The notes below the pieces were generated by a model. The model was not told the origin of the DNA. It ran no database searches and saw only the letters and a list, made by a program, of their open reading frames with translations. A stretch of 64,000 nt of DNA from Littorina saxatilis (Eukaryota; Mollusca; Gastropoda; Littorinimorpha; Littorinidae). The DNA lies in assembly GCF_037325665.1 (NCBI RefSeq), contig NC_090246.1, positions 14,475,257 to 14,539,256 on the forward strand, in the 5' to 3' direction. The translations under genes were made by a program, and so were the position numbers. Below are positions 30,283 through 43,100 of the stretch, piece by piece (position 1 is the stretch's first letter; each line of letters opens with the position of its first letter).

Positions 30283-33200
30283 TTAAGCCACATCAATCGT
30301 CACGGTAGCAGGCGAGTTTTTTCTGTGTGTGAATCTTTTGATGGGAGGTATGAGCCACATACTTGCACCACTAACAATGGCCATCAACCCTCCCACGTAA
30401 AACGCCAGGTCATAGGCTCCTGTAGACTTGTAGATGCAGCCTGAAAATGAGCAAGGAACGAGAATTTAGAGAAGTAACAATAAGCAAAATAACTGTGGAA
30501 TTCACACTCACACACACACTAATGGAACCAAGAATACAAAAAACAAACGCACACACGCATGACCGCAAGGCCGAAGGCACCTCTAGCTGAACACACCGAT
30601 GCACTGACACACACACACATGAATGCATGCACACACACACACACACACATGCTCATATGCATATCACACACACACACCATTAACAGCTAACTCTGTTCCT
30701 TCCTCACAGTGTTGAATTCTCTCAAATTCTCCCCCCCCCCCCCCCCACCTACATAAAGAACATCATAAAACACACACACTCACATACACTCGTACAAGCA
30801 TGCGCATGGGCGTACACCAGAGCAAATATATTTAATTAAACTATATCAGACTTGAGTTTTTTGTCCCAAAATTGGAATCAGTAAAAGGACGACTGCAGTA
30901 TTAAACTTGCACAAAGGTCTACGTGTTTTAACTAAAGGTACACGCAGATGGTTTGAAGCCTCACTCTACATTAAGACCTGATTTTTTCAGACTTCCTCTT
31001 CAGGGTGTTAATCAATTTACTTTCTTTTTAAAGGTAGTCGTCTACATTTTTGCTTTTTTTTCAATAATCTTATGGTTAGATTTCGCTAAAAAGTTATGTC
31101 AGATGATGAAATAACCATGGGGAAAAAAGTTATAGAAAAAAAATATATACCTATGTAAAAAAAAAAATTATTTTTGGGTAGCGTGACTCACGCTTCCAAT
31201 ATTTTGTTTTCTGTTTGCTGAGAACATGTGCTTTGCCAAAAAATACTGACCAATCAAATTCATGTCACTATGCTTATAGCCACGCCCAAACAAGTGCAGC
31301 AACAGTTTGACACTGGAGTGCTGTCCACGCTTTTTTTTAAAGTGACGCACGAAATGCACGGTATTTGAGAGGAGTTTTGCGCTTGGCATTTTCCAAATAA
31401 GGATATCCTACTATGAGTACTACGCTGGAATACTACAATGAATTTTCAAACGGCTACACTGGCTTCGTCTTTCCTGATCGAAAGGGGGTGTATTGTTGAT
31501 ATTTGCAGATAATAGACTCTGCATTTTAATGGTCAAATGGCGATTTCGGTATAAAAATGTAGACAAGGACCTTTAAGGCTAACACTTTTCTAAGATTTAC
31601 ATTTTTGTAGGTCTTAAAATACAGGTACCAGAGTCATTCTTTGAAAATAAAACAGTAGAGTCTTTCGTGCAGAAACATTTTACATCTCAACTAAAGCTTG
31701 ATAGACGATTTTCAGAAATAATTCTGTCGGGTTTGCATGGGACCTGAAAGAGTGAGTACCCTTGCATTTGTGCAGACAAACATTGCCATGTGCTTCCTGT
31801 ACACATGTTTGGGACACGCCCTCTCGCTAGTGATGGCCTGTAATGTCACGTGGGAAATAATGTCAGTGATTGTCATGTGGGGAAACTTTGTCACGTGGTA
31901 TTACAGGCTAGTCACTTGCAAGAGGGCGTGTCTCAAACAAGTGTACAGGAAGCACATGGCAATGTTTGTCTGCGTAAATGCGAGGGTACTCACTCTTTCA
32001 TAACACATTCAAACCCGGCAGAGTTATTTCTGAAATTCCTCTTTACGCTCATGTAACAAAACACACCTGCTAAGGCTGGGCCGGCGAAGGCTCCAAGACC
32101 ATTGGCGAGCATAATGTAGCCTAGGCCGTCGACAAGACTCCCTATTCCGACGATATCGATCAGCACCACCACCAAGAGCCCCAAGACCACACCAAATGCC
32201 AGGCCTCCGCAGATCAGCATGGCAGCAAATTCTTCAAACGTCGAACCAAATGGAAACACCAAAATGCACACACCGAAAACGACATTCGCACCAATGTACT
32301 GCGCTTGTCGATGGGCCATCCATATGTTTCCAATCACCCCTCCAATGAGGCCCCCGATAAAATCGCCCAGGCCAAAGATTGTCAGAAGCCAGGCAGCGTT
32401 CATTTGACTGATTCCACCTATAACCACAAACTCAGGTCCGAAAGACATCATTATTGCAGCACTGGCATTCCAGAGAATACTACTGAAGAAATAAACATTG
32501 AAGCTGACATCTGTGAAGAGGTAAATGTGGCGAAGCACCTTAACATGGGCCTTAAGAGACAGCGAATCCATTTCCTTTGCCCCAGAGTTGCCGGGCACAC
32601 CGTTCTTCAGCTCACAGCTGTCATGTTTAACTCTGTTTACTGGGAATACTGGCTTCTCTGAACGGGCTGTTGTTTGCACAGAATCAGATCTTTTTTCATC
32701 CTTAACGGAAGACGACTCCTTCTCCTGTACAGGTAGCAACTCTTTTGCCTCATCCTCCCTGGAGCTTTCACTGTCTATCTGCAAGTCTCCTACTTCTTCC
32801 GGTTCAGCTAACCTAGCTCTGATGTGTCCGTTCTTCTGTATCGCCACGATGCTGGGATAAGGATCTGCTGCAGTAGAATTTTTGTCAGATTTTTCCTGCG
32901 ATACCGAAACTTCAAACTCGACCACTTTTCGTTTTTCACTAGCTGGCGGTGGGAGTAGCAGGGCTGCAAAGACGAAGAGATGCAGCTCTAAACCTGCCAC
33001 GATTACCAGTGAATTCTTCCAGCCGTAGGTCTCAATGAGTTTGCCAAAAACAATGGGCATGATGGCGCCGCCAAGACCGGAACCGCTTGTGGCGATGCCA
33101 GTGGCCAGACTCTGATGTCGATCGTAGTACAAACCGCACAGCACATGAGATGGCACATACACAAGGCATGATCCAAAACCTGAAACATATATGTGTAAGG

Positions 33201-34249
33201 ACTGAATATATATCTGGACAGTAGGACCCCCCTTTTTTAAGACCTAAACAAATCTGAGAAAATCAGGTCTTCAAAAGGAGGGAGTCTTAAAAGGAGGGTA
33301 AATTTAGAAAAGTAATGAACAGAAAAACTAAGAAAACGGTCTTAAACAGTAGGGAGTCTTTTATTGGAGGGTCTCAAAAGAGGGGTTCCACTGTTTATAT
33401 ATGCACATTAAAGGTGGTCGTCTACATTTGTGCTTTTTTTCAATAATCTTATGGTTAGATTTTGATACAAAATTATGTCAAATTATGAATAAACCATGGG
33501 GAAAAAAAGTTATAGAAAAAAAAATATATGTAAAATTTTTTTTATTTTTGGGTAGCGTGACTCACGCTTCCAATATTTTGTTTTCTGTTTGCTGAGAACA
33601 TGTGCTTTGCCTAAAAATACTGACCAATCAAATTCATGTCACTATGCTTATAGCCACGCCCAAACAAGTGCAGCAACAGTTTGACACTGGAGCGCTGTCC
33701 AAGCTTTTTTTTAAACGCACGAAATGCACGGGATTTGAGAGGAGTTTTGCGCTTGGCATTTTCCAAATAAGGATATCCTACTATGAGTACTACGCTGGAA
33801 TACTACAATGAATTTTCAAACGGCTACACTGGCTTTGTCTTTCCTGATCGAAAGGGGGTGTATTGTTGATATTTGTAAATAATAGACTCTGCATTTTAAT
33901 GGTCAAATGGCGATTTCGGTATAAAAATGTAGACAAGGACCTTTAAGGCATAGTGAGCCATAATTTTCAATGCATCATGATTTTCCTTCGCTTATTAAAC
34001 ATCAGGGTTCGGTCTGTGAGAAAAAGACTCATTTGACCTCCTCAACTAAGTTCTGATGGGTCAAATCAGAAAGTTTTAAAAAAGTAAACATTTTAGTTTC
34101 ATGTGCAGCACAGTCAAGTAATCAACTAAGTCTTGGTACTGCTATCGGCAAACTAGGCAAACACATACGTACGTACGTACATAAATACATACACGCTGTC
34201 TTTCAGTCTCCCTCTCACATAAACACACAGTCTGTCTCTCTCTCTCACT

Positions 34250-34291
<42 letters not shown>

Positions 34292-36230
34292 ACACACATA
34301 TATACAGAAAAATACTGAAATGTTTTGTCATAATGAATCACAACAGTACGCACCTGCCAGCAGACCAAAGCAGAGGCAGTACGCAGGAATGTAAGGCAAA
34401 AAGGGCATCAGCCCAACACCCAACGCTACCAGTGCTGAGCCCATCAGTGCAAGTTTCCGGTAACTTATCTTCTGCATCAGAAAACTGACCAGAGGACCTG
34501 AAATATGTAATTTAGAACAAGGTAAAATTAATACACATATATTTGAAAACACTTCTGATGACAAAATTCAAGTTTTGTGCAAATGCTTCCTTTACTGGGT
34601 AAACTGCTGTAACCGTGTGCCGAAACACTACGATCACCTCGGGAAGCGAAGTGCAATCAAACAGGATTGAAAATGTTAGGGTTAATTTCTTAGCCCTATA
34701 AAAACTGTTATGCAAACCCGAAGGTTTCCATGAACATACAGACAATCGGAAACCACCAGACCCCATCACAAACAGAACTCTACAATCCACTGGTGTTGAC
34801 TTTTAAAGGCCAAAAACTCGGGTGCAGAGTCTGCTGTGAAAGGAGCGGTAGCCTCCCCTGTCACACTGCCAAGAGCGAAACTCCAGAATGTTTACACAGA
34901 ATACTGTGACAACCGCCCATAAAATGTGTTAGCTCCCTGGCACTGATGCTTTTCATCACGTCAATTCCACTTAATTTTGATTAGTAAACAATGTGTGTTT
35001 AGAAAACAGATCACTCCTGGTATTGAAAATGCCTGCATGAGGGATCAGGCCAGAAGCAGCACAAAATGTATTTTTATGCATCATTTGACTAAATCATCAT
35101 AAAGACAATGTATCTTTTCAAAACTGATGCCTCAGTCTATTCCACATACCCTTGATGGGCATGGTAGATTGTTCAAAGGACTTTAACCTCCCAGCCAGAA
35201 CGATTAGTCATTTCAAATTTTAATGCATCAATGATCAATGAACACATCTGGCCTAAACCCTGTATGCTAAGATACGATTTTTAGAGTTGATGGAGATGCA
35301 GTAAATAACTGGTAGATAGCACATATTCATGCAAACCACTAACCAGTAAAACAGAGAAAATAAAGGTTTGTGCAGTGTACCGGAAAACAGAAGAATCTGT
35401 TTGTCGCTATTGGCAATGGGTGCGAACCCAGCTCTTGGTGGAGAATTTATTTCAGAGGCAGACGGCTGCAATGGCCTTGTGGATAACATGCCGGCAGGCC
35501 TCCCAAGCGGAAGGTCATGGGTTTGAATCCCAGCCGCGTCTAGTGGGTTAAGTGTGGAGCTTTTTGGGATCTCCCAGGTCAACTAATGTGCAGTCCTGCT
35601 CGTGCCTTTTCCCCCTCTGTGTGTATACGCAAGCACAAGAACAAGTGTGCACGGAAAAGATCCTGTAATCTATGCCAGGGTTCGATGGGTTATAGAATCA
35701 TAAAACTACCTAGCATGCATCCCCCAAAAGCGGTGTATAGCTGCCTAAATGGCGGGGTAAAAATGGTCATACACACAAAATGGGGGAGCTTCAGCCCATT
35801 AACAACGGAGAAGATTTCAGAGTCAACTTTGTTCAGACTCTTCCAGGTGTCTGAACATTCCAGTGTGCAAGCATGCACCAAGTAAAGACCCCAAGCGCAG
35901 GGTTTCATAGCTTAAAAATCACAAGTACACGTACAAGCATGCAAGAAAAACACACACACAAAAACACTGGGAAGCGCGATTCTGTCACTGTACAAGGACA
36001 TTCAAAGGACAATAAGCATACCAAATACCAAGAACACACTCAAATATACCTGAACCCAGAAACGTTGCCCAGTTGGTGGCCGCAATGAAAGACACTCCTA
36101 CGGTGTCATGGTCAAAGTAATCGAGAAACTCGATGTTGTAGACACCAATGGAAGCGCTGAGACCGAAAGCAAAGACCTGAATGAGGAATGCCGAGGCCAC
36201 GATAATGAGTCCCCATAGTCCTCCTTCCAT
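30283..36230 (-). CDS. Monocarboxylate-transporter-like protein (SLC16, MFS), four coding exons
   Basis: Coding exons are 36230-36050, 34497-34354, 33179-32067 and 30440-30283, joined in consistent phase 1, giving 531 residues, a normal SLC16 length. Exon 1 starts MEGGLWGLIIVASAFLIQVF, the first membrane helix with the GG-W opening of the family, then EFLDYF. Exons 2-3 give further helices and YDRHQSLATGIATSGSGLGG, matching the MCT helix 4-5 signature. A long charged cytosolic loop (about residues 175-275) separates the halves. Exon 4 completes the last helix (YDLAFYVGGLMAIVSG) and the C-terminal tail. Members carry monocarboxylates or other small solutes across membranes, and the substrate here is unknown. 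An acceptor at 36274 marks a split 5' UTR. Confidence 0.88.
31032..31572 (+). mobile_element. Family C TTAA-flanked MITE, copy 2
   Basis: TTAA at 31028-31031 and 31573-31576, 541 bp, opposite orientation to copy 1. It lies in intron 3 of the transporter gene, inside debris with AAGACCTGATTTTTTCAGAC text on both sides. Confidence 0.8.
31708..32036. repeat. Long fold-back MITE beside a splice donor
   Basis: Arms of about 150 bp start with TTTCAGAAATAA at both ends and include GAAAGAGTGAGTACCC, CAGACAAACATTGCCATG and ACACGCCCTCT. Roughly nine in ten bases pair, with a loop of about 30 bases. The inner end of transporter exon 3 is at 32067, 31 bases away. Confidence 0.85.
33222..33395. mobile_element. 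Small family J MITE
   Basis: Ends ACAGTAGGACCCCCCTTTT and the complement of ACAGTGGAACCCCTCTTTT, with AAGACC/GGTCTT repeats inside. About 170 bp, in intron 2 of the transporter gene. Its ends resemble the outer repeat at 28584. Confidence 0.55.
33412..33942 (+). mobile_element. Family C TTAA-flanked MITE, copy 3
   Basis: TTAA at 33408-33411 and 33943-33946, 531 bp, same orientation as copy 2, in intron 2 of the transporter gene. Confidence 0.8.
34190..34300. repeat. CT/CA microsatellite
   Basis: Short CT-rich tract followed by a (CA)n run, in intron 2 of the transporter gene. Confidence 0.9.
35466..35816 (+). mobile_element. SINE family F, older copy
   Basis: tRNA-like head with GGTTTGAATCCCAGCC (35519-35534), then the family body. 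The tail is degraded. In intron 1 of the transporter gene. Confidence 0.75.
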
Positions 36231-36289
36231 CTTGGCTGCTATGGAATCCCTATAACTTCAGCTGAACGCAGACCTATGAAGAAAAAGAA

Positions 36290-36830
36290 AAGAAATTATG
36301 AGACCCGGTTTACATTTCTCGTGGTTAACAGTTTCAATGGGGGGCAAACCTTATGATAATGCACACACATAAGACATTATAAGATGTTTGGTGGCTTGTT
36401 GTCAGACCAGATTTTGTGTCCGTCTGAGGGGAGCACATATCATCTTCTGTTTCATTGTTATTTACCGAGGCCGCAAGGCTCACACAAACACACTCACACA
36501 CGCAGGAAGGAACTCACGCACACCGCAACCAACCACACCACACCAGCTCTACACACATCTATGCCAACAACAGTGCTAAAGTGATAACCATACATACTGC
36601 ACTAATCCAAAAATGCATAATAAATCTAGGCCACTTATGACCGGCCTCCTGGTAATCAGAAAGAAGTATTGATCAGTGGGAAGGAGGGTGAGGAGTAGAG
36701 TCTGGAACTGGAAGGTTTCAGCTGTTGATTTGGATGGCAGAAGAAATTGCACTGTACTTCAGTAATTTTTGCCATTCCCCCTCTTTGAATTGACAGACCG
36801 GTTAACGCTTTCATAGCAAAATAAATGTAA
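36290..36830. other. Transporter 5' flank or first intron, nothing recognised
   Basis: No ORF or repeat of note, only short CACA runs near 36480-36530. Confidence 0.35.
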
Positions 36831-36834
36831 ACAT

Positions 36835-37045
36835 CTCTCTCTCTCTCTCTGTCTCTGTCTCTCTGTCTCTCTCTCTCTCTATGTCTGTCTATGTGTCTGT
36901 CTGTCTGTCTCTCTTTTTGTCTTGCTCTCTCAGCTCCATGTCTGTCTGGGTCTCTTGTCTGTGTGCGTGTCTGTCTGTCTCTCTCCCTCTCTCTCTCTCT
37001 CTCTCAGTGTCTGTGTCTTTGTCTGAGTGCCTGTCTGTCTCTGTC
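36835..37045. repeat. (CT)n/(CTGT)n low-complexity tract
   Basis: CT dinucleotides mixed with TGTCTG units. The open frames here on both strands are artefacts of composition. Confidence 0.95.
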
Positions 37046-37164
37046 ATGGGCACCAGCTGTTGCTTGTTTACCATTTAATGGCTTGTCAACCAGATATCTG
37101 CGACTGTTCATGTATGTATGTATGTATGTATATTATCTATGAACAAATGTACTCTTAACAATAC

Positions 37165-37405
37165 GTGACCCTCCACCACGAAATGAGTCGCATGTCACCT
37201 CACGCGGTTCTGCGCTAGGCTTAATAAAAGTCCGGGTAGTGTCTGGTAACAGTGTGAGAGTCACCTTAGTCACAGGCTTATAACTCAAACAGTTTTCGCT
37301 CTTTTCTAAAACGGTTTTCACCACTGGATAGAGCATAAAAAACTCTAGAAAAATGTAAAAATATGAAAATCATGCAAAGGTGATATGCGACTCATTCCGT
37401 GGTGG
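37165..37405. mobile_element. Small inverted-repeat element truncated by SINE G
   Basis: CCACCACGAAATGAGTCGCAT near 37172 pairs with ATGCGACTCATTCCGTGGTGG near 37384. The outer part of the right arm is missing where SINE G begins. Confidence 0.6.
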
Positions 37406-37716
37406 GGGCCCGGTAGCTCAGTTGGTAGAGCACTGGACTTGTGATCGAAAGGTCGCAGGTTCGAATTCGGGCCGGGACGGACACGGGTCAACTTTATGTG
37501 CAGACCCAGAGACGGAAGCCATGTCCCACCCCCGTGTCATCACAATGGCACGTAAAAGACCTTGGTCATTCTGCCATAAGTGCAGGTGGCTGAATACACC
37601 TAAACACGCAGACACCTGGGTAGCGCGACTCCGTTGCTGCTAGCTTTCCACTGGGAGGAAGCGACCTGAATTTCCCAGCGATGGGACAATAAAGTAATGA
37701 GAAATGAGAGAGAGAA
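37405..37716 (+). mobile_element. SINE family G, full-length copy
   Basis: tRNA-like head GCCCGGTAGCTCAGTTGGTA with a CTTGTGA anticodon-type loop and B box GGTTCGAATTCGGGCC, then the non-tRNA body and an A-rich end. Same family as 28940-29573. Confidence 0.8.
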
Positions 37717-37719
37717 ATG

Positions 37720-38465
37720 AGAGAGAATATTACCTTATCACATTTAACGACGGCCACAGTCAGGTTGAGTTTGCTGAGCTTACATTTATAGAGAACAAAT
37801 CTTTCCCACTGTTTATCCAGCCTTTTTGTGTGTGTTGGTAAGTGTTCCTGCTGACATTCACAACTATTAGGTAGTAAGTTATCTCAATTATATACAACGC
37901 AGTCAAATTTATTACGGTTCCTTCAACGGGCAAAGTATTTTTGTAACTCATGCATCATAAATCTGGTGCAATATATATATCATATTGCATGTTTTAATTA
38001 CATCATCTCTCAATCTCATTTGTTATCTTTCCTGCATCATAAATCTGGTGTATATAATCATATTGCATGTTTTAATCACGTACGTCATCTCTCAATCTCC
38101 TTTAATCTTTACTGATTAACTTCAATCTCTGTTTATAGTTTAGGCATTTATCAGGGCTCCCCACAAATGCTCTACCTAGACGGTCGAGGGAACACAATTT
38201 TAAAATATAACATTAGGGGGTCCAAGGACCCCTCAGCAGAACTTTAGAGGGTCCCACGTTCAGGACTGGGAGGACCTTTGGAAGTTCTGAGAGGACTTCA
38301 CAAAAATATTATTTGTCATAGATATATATTATATATATCAGTTACTGAGTTAGCTAGATTTAGACCATAAAGTTGACTTGGTACAGATCTGACAAAAAAT
38401 GTTCTCGTCTTCAAAATCCAGCCAAATGTACATTCATGTCCACTCTTTAAAGAAATTACTAACAG
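37720..38465. other. Spacer, a short duplication only
   Basis: TGCATCATAAATCTGGTG and the following ATATTGCATGTTTTAAT(C/T)AC text occur twice (37950-38010 and 38032-38085). No gene seen. Confidence 0.4.
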
Positions 38466-38602
38466 CTATTGTGTTTTCAGCGTAGCAATAGGGCCCGATA
38501 TTTAGACGAGACAAGTATAATGCCGACGAGTCGAAGACAAGTCGCATTATACTTGTTCGAGTCTAAATATCGAACCCTATTGCTACGATGAAAACACAAT
38601 AG
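38466..38602. repeat. Fold-back, 58-bp arms
   Basis: CTATTGTGTTTTCAGCGTAG pairs with its near-complement ending at 38602. The arms also share CAATAGGG, CGATATTTAGAC and ACAAGTATAATGC. Loop of about 20 bases. Confidence 0.85.
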
Positions 38603-39898
38603 CGTTTATATAGCTATTCTGACATTAAATTCTGTGTTAAAATCATGTTTTTGTCAGCAACAAGTACCAGAATGGTCCATGTCGTTGATTGCAGACGACG
38701 GTTCACTTTCCGAATGAAGCCACGGAAATAACCGAACATTGAAAAACCCACGGACATGTATTACGGAGAAAACTCGAGATAACCGGATGCTTAGCATTAT
38801 GTCAATATGTTACGAATCATATGACGTCATAACGTATCATGCTTGCCTACGTAGATTGCATGTTCGAAATCTGACTTCTGTTGGAAATTCGCGTGGTGAA
38901 GACTGCGGTAAATCTGTAGATGATAAGAGAACAAGGATTGTCTCAGAAGAAACGACGAAATGTTTCAGACCGGTAACTTCATTTCAACATTGCACTATAC
39001 AATGGACGTTCTATGTGACAGGAGAGTTTGCTGATTTTGTGTTAAACATTGGAGAGGTCGTCTGCTAGAATCAGAGATAGGTCGCTTCAGATTGCAGCTT
39101 CTGGAAATTTGCAAGGTTTGTTGCCTGTTAAAGAACTGGATTTTACACGTAATGTATGTCATGTACAGTAAGCAACAACAAAAACACACACAAAGCAAAT
39201 GGCATCGTCTGTCGACTAGCCACAGAAACAAACCTGGCGAGGTATGCGTGTACTTTATACACGTGGAAGAAACCGGAACCATGCGTCTTTGTTATTGCCG
39301 ATATCGTTTGGATATCGGCAAAAATGGCCAACTTCCGTAGCGTTATGCTTTGATGATCGGAAAAGGGATGTGTGAGACCATCCCATCACAGCCCCCGAAT
39401 TCCCCTACGTGTCCATCAGAAAAGCTATATTGGACGATAACAATCTGAAAATCAGTACTGACGGTAGGCATGATAACGCAAATTTAATTAGTGCATCGCG
39501 GGACCCGCACTTTTTAAGTTTCATGCCTCATAGGACCCCCTTTCAGAATTTCTTATACCTTTTTTGGCTTCTCAGTAGTGCTCAGTTATTTTTACACGTT
39601 TTTTCCTTTGGAAATGTTTTAAATGAAATAGCTTATAGTATTTATACATGCAAAATAATCATAATATTTAAGGAGAGGCTCGGGAACCGACAAGTCGGTT
39701 ATAGAGCCACTAGAAAAATTGTCTCTCATAACTAGCTATTGGAAAATGGAGATTTTTTTTGCCCGAGAAGTATAATGGGTAGAGAAGTATAGTGGGTACC
39801 GCTGTAGTCCACAGACTGAGAGATAACTTTTTTTTCTTGATTTTTCAATAGTCCTTTTTCCTTACTATGGTATAACCTCCTTCTCTTATTTTCTTTTC
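38603..39898. other. Unassigned, weak ORF only
   Basis: The 109-codon frame at 38739-39068 has no recognisable motif. A local palindrome TTGCCGATATCGTTTGGATA followed by TCGGCAA lies at 39294-39320. AGAAGTATAATGGGTAGAGA near 39766 resembles text in the fold-back at 38466, so this whole stretch could be one old element. Confidence 0.35.
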
Positions 39899-40728
39899 AC
39901 ATTTAGTCAAGTTTTGACTAAATGTTTTAACATAGAGGGGGAATCGAGACGAGGGTCGTGGTGTGTGTGTGTAGAGCGATTCAGACCAAACTACTGGACC
40001 GATCTTTATGAAATTTTACATGAGAGTTCCTGAAAATGATATCCACGGATGTTTTTTTCTTTTTTTCGATAAATACCTTTGATGACGTCATATCCGGCTT
40101 TTTGTAAAAGTTGAGGCGGCACTGTCACACCCTCATTTTTCAATCAAATTGATTGAAATTTTGGCCAAGCAATCTTCGACGAAGGCCGGACTTCGGTATT
40201 GCATTTCAGCTTGGTGGCTTAAAACTTAATTAATGACTTTGGTCATTAAAAATCTGAAAATTGTAAAAAAAAAAAATTTTTTATAAAACGATCCAAATTT
40301 ACGTTCATCTTATTCTTCATCATTTTCTGATTCCAAAAACATATAAATATGTTATATTTGGATTAAAAACAAGCTCTGAAAATTAAAAATATAAAAATTA
40401 TGATCAAAATTAAATTTTCGAAATCAATTTAAAAACACTTTCATCGTATTCCTTGTCGGTTCCTGATTCCAAAAACATATAGATATGATATGTTTGGATT
40501 AAAAACACGCTCAGAAAGTTAAAACGAAGAGAGGTACAGAAAAGCGTGCTATCCTTCTCAGCGCAACTACTATCCCGCTCTTCTTGTCAATTTCACTGCC
40601 TTTGCCACGAGCGGTGGACTGACGATGCTACGAGTATACGGTCTTGCTGAAAAATTGCATTGCGTTCAGTTTCATTCTGTGAGTTCGACAGCTTGACTAA
40701 ATGTTGTATTTTCGCCTTACGCGACTTG
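39899..40728 (-). mobile_element. Family B element, copy 2
   Basis: Complement of the copy at 18288. The terminal hairpin is at 39899-39925 and the CGCGACTTGT end at 40721-40730. Confidence 0.8.
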
Positions 40729-41093
40729 TTTTCTTCTTAATTCCAAAACTTTTCACTTTATGTGATTTATGGAAGAACAAAGATCACCGCAAAAAAACTT
40801 GCCAGTCTTTCAATTCCAAGTCATTCGACCATTACTGAATGCGTCCCTGAACAGATTGAAGGAGCGAAAAATCACCACTGGTGTAGAAATCTCTTGCTGA
40901 TCAAGATACAAGTCTTTCAATAAGTCTAAATTGGAACATATCTTACTGACTCGTCCGTTCTTTGAAAAAAGGGAACCTCTATTTCAGGAGTTAGTTGTGA
41001 GTGCTGGTTTTCAAGTCTGGGGCCTCAATAACTGACTCGTCATCGATTCACGAGCCACAGCCTAACACTTAAGTTGAGTTTAGTTTAGTTTAC

Positions 41094-41335
41094 ACTACAT
41101 TGGGGTGTGCACGTTAAAGATCCCACGGTTGACAAAAGGGTCTTTCCTGGCAAAATTGTATAGGCATAGATAAAAATGTCCACCAAAATACCCATGTGAC
41201 TTATAATAATAGGCCGTGAAAAGTAGGATATGCACCGAAATGGCTGCGATCTGCTGGCCGATGTGAATGCGTGATGTATTGTGTAAAAAAATGTCATCTC
41301 ACACGACATAAATAAATCCCTGCGCCTTGAATAAC
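41094..41335 (+). mobile_element. SINE family H, 5'-truncated copy
   Basis: Matches 50850-51090 (GGGGTGTGCACGTTAAAGAT, GACAAAAGGGTCTTTCCTGG, ATCCCTGCGCCTTGA) and lacks the tRNA-like head. Followed by ATAACTC tandem units. Confidence 0.8.
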
Positions 41336-41504
41336 TCATAACTCATAACTCATAACATTTTATTGATCCAACAAAGGAAATTAAATTAGTCATCAGCACA
41401 TATAGGTCATTAATTAATAAAGTATAAAAGAATAAAAGAAGAAAATTCATAAAACCCATGATATAAAAATACCCTTTTTTTCTTGCACACCTGACACACC
41501 GACA

Positions 41505-41595
41505 CACCAATACACATGCATACATGCCTACATACATACCTACATAAATACATACATACATACATACATACATACATACATACATACATACATTC
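41505..41595. repeat. (CATA)n microsatellite
   Basis: Near-perfect CATA units. Confidence 0.95.
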
Positions 41596-41709
41596 CATGT
41601 TAAAGTGTAGTTAAGAACATCACAGTAATTATATCATTGTTTGGATTAACATATTAACATATATGCGCGATATAAATTGCATAAAATAAAAATAAAATAA
41701 AAAAAATTA

Positions 41710-41770
41710 AAATCCCTGCGCTTAGAACTGTACCCACGGAATACGCGCAATATAAGCCTCATATTGATTG
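41710..41770 (+). repeat. SINE 3' end fragment
   Basis: CCCTGCGCTTAGAACTGTAC, then CGCGCAATATAAGCC and a TTGATTGA tail, similar to the end of family H. Confidence 0.45.
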
Positions 41771-41983
41771 ATAGTTGAGTTTGTGGGGACAAATGGAGTA
41801 TAGGCCGTAAAGCCCATAAATCCTCCCATCAATATTTGTTCAACATTTAGTTTTCTTTGGTCTGCATTAACTTCCAAGATATATAATTATGTTCAATTCA
41901 TTCATCAAAGTTATTATTAATAAGTCAAGTCAAGTCAAGTCTATATTTATTTATTTTAAAACCTAGGGTTACATGAATTCTAA

Positions 41984-42773
41984 ACAAGAAGGGCAAAGCC
42001 CATACGACTCACATGCTTGACCTCGACCTTTAGGGTAACTAAACCTAGCAATGACATCATACACTAAGAACTGCTTTACACATTTTTTCTACCAAAATAC
42101 ATGTGACCTTGACCCAAGGTCAAGGTCATCCAAGGTCATGCAACACAAAGCTGTTAATTCAAGACATAGGAAGTACAATGGTGCTTATTGGCTCTTTCTA
42201 CCATGAGATATGGTCACTTTTAGTGGTTCACTACCTTATTTTGGTCACATTTCATAAGGGTCAAAGTGACCTTGACCTTGATCATATGTGACCAAATGTG
42301 TCTCATGATGAAAGCATAACATGTGCCCCACATAATTTTTAAGTTTGAAACAGTTATCTTCCATAGTTCAGGGTCAAGGTCACTTCAAAATATGTATACA
42401 AATCCAACTTTGAAGAGCTCCTGTGACCTTGACCTTGAAGCAAGGTAAACCAAACTGGTATCAAAAGATGGGGCTTACTTTGCCCTATATATCATATATA
42501 GGTGAGGTATTCAATCTCAAAAACTTCAGAGAAAATGAGAAAAATAGCTGTTTTTTAGGCAACATTTATGGCCCCTGCGACCTTGACCTTGAAGCAAGGT
42601 CAAGATGCTATGTATGTTTTTTGGGGCCTTGTCATCATACACCATCTTGCCAAATTTGGTACTGATAGACTGAATAGTGTCCAAGAAATATCCAACGTTA
42701 AAGTTTTCCGGACGTCCGGACGGACGACTCGGGTGAGTACATAGACTCACTTTTGCTTCGCATGTGAGTCAAA
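41984..42773 (-). mobile_element. Helitron-like family D, copy 2
   Basis: Same ends as copy 1 and close to it throughout. The microsatellite is much shorter (GGACGTCCGGACGGACGACT). Confidence 0.6.
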
Positions 42774-42774
42774 A

Positions 42775-43100
42775 AACAATGTTTACAATAAACACGACAA
42801 AAAAGATATGTAATAATGAGACACAACACTTCAAATTAACCAGAAATAAATCAAACTTAATTCATAACTAAATAATTGTAATCATACATTTTTTAACAGG
42901 ACTCTATTTGTTTCTGTTTTCGTTTTTGTTTTAATAAAAAACGTGAACAAATAATGAGAACTCTTTCAAAATATTCTTAATAAAAATATATAAAATTCAA
43001 TAACTGTCGTTTTTTTGTTAATTCAAATAAATGTTTAAATTTGACTGCATTTGAATTTCTACGAAAATACAATGGTAACAACTTTTTCCTCAAGTGTTAA
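42775..43100. other. AT-rich spacer
   Basis: Nothing recognised. Confidence 0.35.

Noticed and set aside
31737-32056. ORFs repeating similar peptides on both strands
   Set aside because: They come from the two arms of the fold-back MITE at 31708-32036.
38739-39068. 109-codon ORF as a possible small gene
   Set aside because: No motif, splice partner or codon pattern supports it, and it probably lies in an old repeat.
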